From: DASWUD01 sp036401755
Lineage (GTDB): Bacteria; Pseudomonadota; Gammaproteobacteria; Thiohalomonadales; Thiohalomonadaceae
DNA length: 20,308 nucleotides
Reading direction: 5' to 3'
Assembly (NCBI GenBank): GCA_036401755.1
Contig: DASWUD010000230.1
Span: 1 to 20,308 of the forward strand
The notes under the pieces are model-generated. The model saw only the letters and a list, made by a program, of their open reading frames with translations. It did no database searches and was not told the origin of the DNA. This document shows, in pieces, positions 14,963 through 20,308 of the stretch (position 1 is the first letter of the stretch; each line of letters opens with the position of its first letter). The position numbers and the translations under genes are program-made.

Positions 14963-16117
14963 ATGAGCGAATACTTGCCTGGTCTGGAGGGTGTTCCTGC
15001 CACACGTTCCAATATCTCCTTCATCGACGGCGAAAAGGGGATTCTGGCCTATCGCGGCTATCCCATCGGGCAGCTGGTGGAGCAGAGTACCTTTGAGGAG
15101 ACGGCGCTGCTGCTGCTCGACGGCGAGCTGCCCAGTGTCGAGTCGCTGGAGGTGTTCGACCAGCTGCTGCGCCGCAATCGCCGGGTGAAATACAACATCC
15201 GCGAGATGATGAAGCACATGCCGGAGACCGGCCATCCCATGGACATGCTGCAGACGGCGGTGGCCAGCCTTGGCATGTTTTATCCAAGCAGCGACAATTT
15301 CGCCAGCGCCAGCGGGGAAGGCAAGCTCGACTATATTCACAGCATGACCGTCAAGCTGCTGGCGCGACTGCCGGTGATAGTCGCCATGTGGGAGCAGATC
15401 CGTAACGGCTACGATCCCATCGAGCCGCGCGCTGATCTCAACACCGCGGAAAATTTCCTCTATATGCTGCACGGGGCGGAGCCCGAACCGCTGCAGGCCA
15501 AGATCTTCGATGCCTGCCTCATCCTCCATGCCGAACACACCATCAACGCCTCAACCTTCGCGGCGCTGGTGACCGGCTCGACGCTGGCCAGCCCCTATGG
15601 CGTGATCGCGGCGGCAGTCGGAACCCTTTCCGGTCCGCTGCACGGTGGTGCCAACGAGAAGGTGGTGGAGATGCTCAAGGAGATCGGCACCCCTGATATG
15701 GTGAGGCCGTGGCTGGAGGCGAAGCTGCAAAAGAAGGAGAAGATTTGGGGCTTTGGCCATCGTGAGTACAAGGTGAAGGATCCGCGTGCCGTCATTCTGC
15801 AGAAACTGGTGGAGAAGATGGCAACGCAAAGAGGACTCAGCCCGCTGTTCGAAACCGCCATCGCCCTTGAGGAGGCGGCTGCGGAACGCCTCGGCGCGAA
15901 GGGGGTCTATCCCAACGTCGATTTCTACTCCGGGATCCTCTATAGCGAGATGGGTATCCCGACCGATCAGTTCACCTCGCTCTTTGCCATCTCGCGTGCT
16001 GCGGGTTGGCTCGCCCACTGGCGCGAGCAGCTGGCGGACAACCGTATCTTCCGCCCCACTCAGGTTTACACGGGGCATCCGATGCGCGATTACATAGGAA
16101 TTGCGCGCCGCAGCTAA
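14963..16117 (+). CDS. Citrate synthase (short type)
   Basis: The enzyme condenses oxaloacetate and acetyl-CoA to citrate in the cytoplasm. The 384-residue protein carries the catalytic triad as H227 in GPLHGGANEKV, H266 in IWGFGHREYKVKDPRA and D320 in YPNVDFYSGILY, plus HAEHTINASTFAALV (189-203) and RIFRPTQVYTGH near the end. It lacks the roughly 40-residue N-terminal extension of the E. coli NADH-regulated hexameric GltA and resembles the shorter dimeric type; 2-methylcitrate synthase (PrpC) has the same layout and cannot be excluded, but no prp genes are nearby. GGAG lies six bases before the ATG; a TTG at 14936 in the same frame is less likely. The stop overlaps the convergent anmK stop. 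Confidence 0.93.
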   Translation: MSEYLPGLEGVPATRSNISFIDGEKGILAYRGYPIGQLVEQSTFEETALLLLDGELPSVESLEVFDQLLRRNRRVKYNIREMMKHMPETGHPMDMLQTAVASLGMFYPSSDNFASASGEGKLDYIHSMTVKLLARLPVIVAMWEQIRNGYDPIEPRADLNTAENFLYMLHGAEPEPLQAKIFDACLILHAEHTINASTFAALVTGSTLASPYGVIAAAVGTLSGPLHGGANEKVVEMLKEIGTPDMVRPWLEAKLQKKEKIWGFGHREYKVKDPRAVILQKLVEKMATQRGLSPLFETAIALEEAAAERLGAKGVYPNVDFYSGILYSEMGIPTDQFTSLFAISRAAGWLAHWREQLADNRIFRPTQVYTGHPMRDYIGIARRS

Positions 16118-17244
16118 CCGGCCGGATAGATGGCGCCGAGTACCACCGGATGACGGGCGCCAGTAACTGCAGGCAGGTTGCCAGGCGAGCCGCGCAGGGT
16201 CTGACGTGCCAGCCAGGCGAAGGCCATCGCCTCCATCCAGCGTGGCTCTATTCCGTAGCTGGCCGTGGTGGTGACGTGGGCCCTAGGTAGATTCGCCGCG
16301 AGTCGCGCCATGAGATGGGCATTGTACGCACCGCCACCACACACCATGACTTCACTGCAGTCGGGGGCCGCGCCTCCTATGGCCAGTGCAATAGTGCGCG
16401 CGGTCAGTTCACATAAGGTGGCCTGCACATCCTGTGGCCGTTCCAATCCACTCAGGCGTGACCCTAACCACGCTTCGTTGAATAACTCGCGTCCGGTACT
16501 CTTGGGAGGGGCGAGGTGAAAAAAAGGTTCATCAAGGAGGCGCGCCAGGAGCTTCCCATCGACCTCGCCTTGCGCCGCCCACTGACCATTCTCATCCCAC
16601 CCCTTCCCAAGCGACTGTTCAATCCAGCGATCCATCAGAACATTGCCCGGTCCGGTGTCAAAGCCAGTGACCTCCTGGGTAGAGACGGCCGGCAGGATGC
16701 TGATATTGGCCATCCCGCCGATATTCACGACAGCGCGCGTTTGGTGTGTGGTGCGCAGCATGGCGGCATGAAAAGCCGGAACTAGGGGGGCGCCCTGGCC
16801 GCCAGCTGCCATATCGCGGCGGCGGAAGTCGGCCACGGTGGTGATGCCGCTCTGTTCGGCGATGATGTTGGGATCGCCGATCTGACAGGTCGATGGCGTA
16901 GGGCCAGAGGGAATGTGGCGCACGGTTTGACCGTGACTGCCAATGGCGTTTACCCGCTCCGCGCCTACGCTTGCCCTTTCGAGAAGGGTGCGGCTCGCCG
17001 AAGCGAAGGCTCGTCCCATGATCACGTCAAGCCCCATCAAGCGCTGCAGCTCGTCTTCTCCGGGGTTGGCGAGAGCGGCTAGCCGGTGGCGTAATTCAGG
17101 TGCGAGCGGGGTAGAGAGGCTATCTATGAGGAGTGGGGCTGGCTGGCCAAAATCGACCAGCACCGCATCGATCGCATCCATGCTGGTACCCGACATCAAA
17201 CCGATGTACAGCTCGGTCATCCCTAATACCGGGGAGGTGGACAA
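16114..17244 (-). CDS. anmK: Anhydro-N-acetylmuramic acid kinase
   Basis: AnmK phosphorylates and opens 1,6-anhydro-MurNAc released in peptidoglycan turnover, giving MurNAc-6-phosphate for recycling. The 376-residue protein has the ATP-binding signature YIGLMSGTSMDAIDAVLVDF, AIGSHGQTVRHIP, the catalytic region TVADFRRRDMAAGGQGAPLVPAFH, NIGGMANISIL, GFDTGPGNVLMDRW and VMVCGGGAYNAHLMARLA. Two starts are possible. TTG at 17244 has AAGGAG five bases before its stop-overlapping spacer, formed by the last codons of the M23 gene; ATG at 17220 matches the family's usual N-terminus but has no well-spaced ribosome binding site. I give the TTG start with moderate certainty. It is coupled to the M23 peptidase upstream and overlaps the citrate synthase stop by four bases downstream. 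Confidence 0.96.
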   Translation of the reverse strand: MSTSPVLGMTELYIGLMSGTSMDAIDAVLVDFGQPAPLLIDSLSTPLAPELRHRLAALANPGEDELQRLMGLDVIMGRAFASASRTLLERASVGAERVNAIGSHGQTVRHIPSGPTPSTCQIGDPNIIAEQSGITTVADFRRRDMAAGGQGAPLVPAFHAAMLRTTHQTRAVVNIGGMANISILPAVSTQEVTGFDTGPGNVLMDRWIEQSLGKGWDENGQWAAQGEVDGKLLARLLDEPFFHLAPPKSTGRELFNEAWLGSRLSGLERPQDVQATLCELTARTIALAIGGAAPDCSEVMVCGGGAYNAHLMARLAANLPRAHVTTTASYGIEPRWMEAMAFAWLARQTLRGSPGNLPAVTGARHPVVLGAIYPAG

Positions 17245-17246
17245 GG

Positions 17247-18611
17247 CTACTCCTTGACCAGAGCCACCTGGGTCTGCTTCAGAACATCGAGTTGGGCGAT
17301 GAGGGGGGCAGTCTGTTCAAGGAATTGAGCCTTCAGCTCGTTGGGAACTGGCCCTGCGTTAGGCAGCTTCACGGTGAGTGGATTGGTATGGACACCATTG
17401 ACGCGGAACTCGTAGTGAAGATGCGGCCCCGTAGCGAGCCCCGATTTGCCTACATAGGCAATCACTTGCCCCTGTTTGACGCGGCTTCCTACGCCGAGGC
17501 CGCTCTTGAAGCTCGACAGATGCCCATAGACGGTACTGTACTTGCCGCCGTGCTGCAAAATGATGACGTTGCCATAGCCGTGCTGTACGCCACGGAAGGC
17601 GATCTTTCCATCACCGGTTGATTTAACCGGGGTGCCGATGGGGGCCGCATAGTCGACACCCTTATGCATGCGGAAGGTTTGCAGCACCGGGTGAAGGCGA
17701 CCGCCGAAGCGGGAACTGATGCGTGAGAACTCTACAGGCGTGCGCAGAAAGGCCTTGCGCATGCTGTTTCCTTCAGGGGTGTAGTAATGGGTGGTGCCAT
17801 CATCTTCGCGAAAGCGCACGGCGCGATAACTATGTCCCTGGTTGATGAACTCGGCAGCGAGCACTTCACCATCACCGAGTTTGCTGCCATTGACGTAACG
17901 CTCCTCGTAAACCACGGTGAAGGTATCGCCGTTACGTATGTCGAGGGCGAAGTCGATGTCCCAGCCGAAGATACCGACCAGCTGCATCAGCAGGTTATCG
18001 GAGAGCCCTGCCTCCAGCCCCGCTCCGAACAGTGAGCTGTTGATGGTGCTGCTGGCGTGGCTGATCCGTGTCTCCACCGGCAGCTCTTCTACTGTTGACT
18101 GATATCCGCCTCTCGTGACTTTTTCGACATGGAGGATCTGGGTTGGTGAGAGTGAGTACTGGAGCTTATGCAGCTCGCCCCCTTGAATATCGAACAGCAG
18201 TGATTCGCCAGGCAGCAGGCGGGTAAGGGCTTGCTTTGTCTGCCGATCACTTTCAAGAACCGCATACATCTGCTGACTGTCGAGTTCGAGGCGGCTGAAA
18301 ATCTGCGACAGGGTGTCACCGTTGGCAACCTTGACTTCTTGCCATGCTGGAACCGTCGCAAGGTGGACGTCCGGGCTTGCGGCCGGGGCATCGCCGTAGG
18401 CCTCGGAGCTATTGCCTGATGAAAGGGGGAGGTTGACAGAGGCCTCTGCACTGTCAGGGTGGCGCGTCGCTTCCGCCTTCTGACTGGGATTGATGAGCGC
18501 GATGACGCCGGCGATAGCGGAGGCAATAGCTAACATCTTCCAATGATGGCCTTTCAACAATCCCTGCGAGGGCTTTTTGGATTCTAAGTTCTTGCAGTCC
18601 TGGTTTAACAC
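17247..18611 (-). CDS. M23 family peptidoglycan endopeptidase (MepM/OapA-like)
   Basis: This 454-residue envelope protein has a membrane-spanning or signal segment after a basic N-terminus (residues about 26-41), a LysM/OapA-like domain around 90-140 (WQEVKVANGDTLSQIFSRL), a middle domain about 165-290 typical of MepM/Csd3-like proteins, and a C-terminal M23 LytM domain about 300-412. Zinc ligands are H316 and D320 in MHKGVDYAAP and H399 in GPHLHYEF, with H397 as catalytic partner, so it should be active. It would cut peptide cross-links in periplasmic peptidoglycan. The GTG start at 18611 keeps the basic N-terminus; an ATG at 18536 would start exactly at the hydrophobic segment. The order tyrS (divergent), M23 peptidase, anmK is shared with Pseudomonas. 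Confidence 0.94.
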   Translation of the reverse strand: MLNQDCKNLESKKPSQGLLKGHHWKMLAIASAIAGVIALINPSQKAEATRHPDSAEASVNLPLSSGNSSEAYGDAPAASPDVHLATVPAWQEVKVANGDTLSQIFSRLELDSQQMYAVLESDRQTKQALTRLLPGESLLFDIQGGELHKLQYSLSPTQILHVEKVTRGGYQSTVEELPVETRISHASSTINSSLFGAGLEAGLSDNLLMQLVGIFGWDIDFALDIRNGDTFTVVYEERYVNGSKLGDGEVLAAEFINQGHSYRAVRFREDDGTTHYYTPEGNSMRKAFLRTPVEFSRISSRFGGRLHPVLQTFRMHKGVDYAAPIGTPVKSTGDGKIAFRGVQHGYGNVIILQHGGKYSTVYGHLSSFKSGLGVGSRVKQGQVIAYVGKSGLATGPHLHYEFRVNGVHTNPLTVKLPNAGPVPNELKAQFLEQTAPLIAQLDVLKQTQVALVKE

Positions 18612-18649
18612 TATTGTCTAATCCCCGGATTTGTCTTGATATTTTCGAT

Positions 18650-18678
18650 ACGATAGACCGATATGGTCAGGGCGTCAA
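18650..18678 (-). promoter_or_regulatory. Putative sigma70 promoter of the M23 peptidase-anmK unit
   Basis: On the minus strand TTGACG (18678-18673) and TATCGT (18655-18650) are spaced by 17 bases. Transcription would start near 18643, about 30 bases before the GTG at 18611, which supports that upstream start. Its -35 box abuts the putative tyrS -35 box. Confidence 0.55.
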
Positions 18679-18708
18679 TTGGGTCTTCATGCTCAGGTCG
18701 CCTATGGT
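18679..18708 (+). promoter_or_regulatory. Putative tyrS promoter
   Basis: TTGGGT at 18679-18684 and TATGGT at 18703-18708 are spaced by 18 bases and lie about 50 bases before the tyrS start. The match is modest. Adjacent, back-to-back -35 boxes mean the two divergent promoters may compete for polymerase. Confidence 0.4.
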
Positions 18709-18756
18709 AACCTACGCCGCCTATCCTTAGTACCTAGCAAAAAGTGGGAGTTGTGA

Positions 18757-19956
18757 ATGGGATCACTCGAAGAGGCGCTATCGCTCATCAAGCGTGGTGC
18801 TCAGGAGGTTCTGGTCGAAGAGGAGTTGGTCGCCAAATTGAAGGAGGGGCGGCCGCTGCGCATCAAGGCGGGGTTTGACCCTACGGCGCCGGATCTCCAC
18901 CTCGGCCACACCGTGCTGATCAACAAGCTGCGCCAGTTTCAGGACTTGGGCCACGAGGTGATGTTTCTCATCGGCGACTTTACGGCGATGATCGGCGATC
19001 CCACCGGCAAGAGCGCCACCCGGCCACCGCTGACCCGCGATCAGGTCATCGAGAATGCCCAGACCTATGAGCAGCAGATCTTCAAGATCCTGGATCCGGC
19101 GCGGACTCTGGTGATGTTCAATTCCAGCTGGATGAACGCCCTGACTGCCGCAGACCTGATCGCTTTGGCATCGAAACACACGGTGGCGCGCATGCTGGAG
19201 CGCGACGATTTCAGCAAGCGCTATTCGGGCGGCCAGCCGATCGCCATCCATGAGTTCCTCTATCCCTTGATCCAGGGCTACGACTCGGTAGCCATGAAGG
19301 CTGACGTGGAGCTGGGGGGGACCGACCAGAAATTCAATCTGCTGGTCGGGCGTCACTTGCAGGAGCTGTACGGTCAGAAACCGCAGGTGGTGCTGACCAT
19401 GCCGATCCTGGAGGGGCTCGATGGCGTACAGAAGATGTCCAAGTCATTGGGTAACTACATCGGCATCGCCGATGCACCTGATGAGATGTTTGGCAAGATC
19501 ATGTCCATCTCCGATGAGCTGATGTGGCGCTATTTCGAGTTGCTGAGCTTCCGTCCCTTGAGCGAAATCGGGCAGATGAGTGGCGCGGTGGCTACAGGCA
19601 AGAACCCACGCGACGTCAAGTTTCTGTTGGGCGAGGAGTTGGTGGATCGCTTTCACGCAGTTGGCCAGGGGGCCAAGGCACGCGATGCCTTTATCGCCCG
19701 CTTCCAGCAGGGCGCAATGCCGGATGAAATCCCTGACGTCCATCTTGTAGCAGAGGAGGGGGGCGTTGCGATTGCTAATCTGCTGCGTGAGGCACAGTTG
19801 GTGCCAAGCACCTCAGAGGCGCTGCGTATGATTAAGCAGGGAGCGGTCAAGATTGACGGCGAACGCGTGGATGATTCTAAACAGGTAATCAAAGCCGGTT
19901 CATCTCATGTCTTTCAGGTGGGCAAGCGCAAGTTCGCCAGAATTTTTGTCGATTAA
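18757..19956 (+). CDS. tyrS: Tyrosyl-tRNA synthetase
   Basis: TyrRS charges tRNA-Tyr with tyrosine in the cytoplasm. The 399-residue protein has the class I HIGH-type motif as HLGH at 48-51 (DPTAPDLHLGHTVLINKL), the KMSKS loop at 226-230, GGTDQKFNLLVGR in the tyrosine/tRNA region and a C-terminal S4 RNA-binding domain from about residue 335 (RMIKQGAVKIDGERVDD). The length and HLGHT pattern fit the Pseudomonas-type TyrRS. GTGGGAG lies about eight bases before the ATG. It sits directly upstream of an rRNA operon, as in Pseudomonas. Confidence 0.98.
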   Translation: MGSLEEALSLIKRGAQEVLVEEELVAKLKEGRPLRIKAGFDPTAPDLHLGHTVLINKLRQFQDLGHEVMFLIGDFTAMIGDPTGKSATRPPLTRDQVIENAQTYEQQIFKILDPARTLVMFNSSWMNALTAADLIALASKHTVARMLERDDFSKRYSGGQPIAIHEFLYPLIQGYDSVAMKADVELGGTDQKFNLLVGRHLQELYGQKPQVVLTMPILEGLDGVQKMSKSLGNYIGIADAPDEMFGKIMSISDELMWRYFELLSFRPLSEIGQMSGAVATGKNPRDVKFLLGEELVDRFHAVGQGAKARDAFIARFQQGAMPDEIPDVHLVAEEGGVAIANLLREAQLVPSTSEALRMIKQGAVKIDGERVDDSKQVIKAGSSHVFQVGKRKFARIFVD

Positions 19957-19965
19957 CTTGCTGAT

Positions 19966-19991
19966 TAAACAATGGTTTATTAGATTTTTTT
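19966..19991 (+). terminator. Weak AT-rich terminator candidate after tyrS
   Basis: TAAAC (19966-19970), loop AATG and GTTTA (19975-19979) are followed closely by seven T residues (19985-19991), ten bases after the tyrS stop. The stem is short and AT-rich, so termination may be inefficient; the same A/T stretch may instead serve as a promoter UP element. Confidence 0.4.
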
Positions 19992-20039
19992 ATTCAGCAT
20001 AAAAATATCTGTTGCAACTCAAAAGCGGCTGCGTATAAT
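19992..20039 (+). promoter_or_regulatory. Distal rRNA-operon promoter with A/T-rich upstream element
   Basis: TTGCAA (20012-20017) and a consensus TATAAT (20034-20039) are 16 bases apart, followed by the GC-rich discriminator GCGC. The bases before the -35 box (about 19975-20010) are A/T-rich like an UP element. Sixteen-base spacing, GC discriminator and UP element are hallmarks of growth-rate-controlled, ppGpp-sensitive rRNA promoters. Confidence 0.75.
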
Positions 20040-20046
20040 GCGCAAC

Positions 20047-20104
20047 TTCTTCGACGCCACCAACGCTTTTAGCAAAGTAAGGCGAAGCAAAATGAGTCGA
20101 AGAA
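20047..20104 (+). repeat. 9-bp inverted repeat between the two rRNA promoters
   Basis: TTCTTCGAC (20047-20055) and GTCGAAGAA (20096-20104) are perfect complements with a 40-base interval. A second, weaker stem, CGCTTT (20064-20069) with AAGGCG (20079-20084, one G-U pair), nests inside. The left arm begins right where transcripts of the distal promoter should start. CGAAGAAAG is also repeated directly at 20098-20106 and 20114-20122. Confidence 0.7.
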
Positions 20105-20109
20105 AGGGG

Positions 20110-20137
20110 TTGACGAAGAAAGAAAATCGCGTAGAAT
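20110..20137 (+). promoter_or_regulatory. Proximal rRNA-operon promoter
   Basis: TTGACG (20110-20115) and TAGAAT (20132-20137) are 16 bases apart and followed by the GC-rich discriminator GCGCCGC, giving a start near 20145. The -10 boxes of the two promoters are 98 bases apart, a tandem P1/P2 arrangement as in enterobacterial rrn operons. Confidence 0.75.
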
Positions 20138-20185
20138 GCGCCGCTCTTTCGGAGGTAAACCTCCTTGCTGACCCGAGTCGGTAAA

Positions 20186-20225
20186 GCTCTTTAACAAATT
20201 GGATAGGTAATTAAGTGTGGGCGCT
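20186..20225 (+). promoter_or_regulatory. rRNA antitermination leader: boxA and boxC
   Basis: GCTCTTTAACAA at 20186-20197 matches the boxA of rrn operons, where NusB-NusE (S10) bind to assemble the antitermination complex. GTGTGGGCGCTC from about 20217 matches the boxC region of the E. coli leader. CCGAGTCGG at 20173-20181 may be a degenerate boxB. This identifies the downstream gene, outside the window, as 16S rRNA. Confidence 0.88.
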
Positions 20226-20308
20226 CCGTTGATGGTATGTCACGACATACATTGATGAAGCGAACAAAAGCTAAACGTTAAGTAGAGTTTTTGGACAGCT
20301 CATCGAAA
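20198..20308 (+). other. rRNA operon 5' leader (16S gene begins beyond the window)
   Basis: The rest of the window contains no protein gene and none of the start of mature 16S rRNA. It holds a hairpin, GTATGT (20235-20240) with ACATAC (20245-20250) and a CACG loop, flanked by direct TTGATG repeats at 20229-20234 and 20252-20257. In other bacteria this stretch pairs with the 16S 3' flank to form the RNase III processing stem. Confidence 0.7.

Noticed and set aside
1..20308. CRISPR arrays, insertion sequences, tRNA genes, prophage or integrase remains
   Set aside because: I saw no regularly spaced repeats, transposase motifs, terminal inverted repeats, integrase motifs or tRNA cloverleaf. The only defence-type gene is mrr.

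Overview
The window is chromosomal DNA of a GC-rich gammaproteobacterium. The right half has the gene order known from Pseudomonas and relatives: argC, a membrane coiled-coil protein, a bactofilin, erpA, anmK, an M23 peptidase, divergent tyrS, then the leader of an rRNA operon. HemL next to thiE-thiD is another familiar gammaproteobacterial arrangement. The exact genus cannot be read from the sequence; a Chromatiales-like or other autotrophic lineage is only a guess.

Layout. Positions 1-642 (+) hold the last codons of an unknown gene and a LON-domain protein. 685-2676 (-) is a large DedA/PAP2/LssY_C fusion membrane protein. 2814-3367 (+) holds two tandem, unrecognised small paralogous genes, the first preceded by a perfect inverted repeat. 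3525-12154 is one long run of minus-strand genes. In transcription order these are a CLC chloride transporter, tlpA-like thioredoxin and hemJ (overlapping), a class II aldolase, thiD, thiE, hemL, mrr, a YcbL-like metallo-hydrolase and an MFS transporter. 12294-14861 (+) is argC, a DUF6776-like protein, a bactofilin and erpA, closed by a strong terminator. 14963-16117 (+) is a short-type citrate synthase placed between erpA and anmK. 16114-18611 (-) is the M23 peptidase followed by anmK. 18757-19956 (+) is tyrS. 19957-20308 has no protein gene: it carries two tandem rRNA-type promoters and the boxA/boxC leader of an rRNA operon whose 16S gene starts beyond the window.

Functional threads. Tetrapyrrole synthesis (hemL, hemJ), thiamine synthesis (thiD, thiE), arginine synthesis (argC), Fe-S delivery (erpA) and envelope or peptidoglycan work (DedA/PAP2 lipid-carrier recycling, M23 peptidase, AnmK, bactofilin) dominate. 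Most of the window is ordinary core genome. The parts that deserve a second look are the paired small proteins with their operator-like palindrome, the three-domain DedA/PAP2/LssY_C protein, an IscR-like site before erpA, an Mrr nuclease sitting behind hemL, and the structure between the two rRNA promoters.
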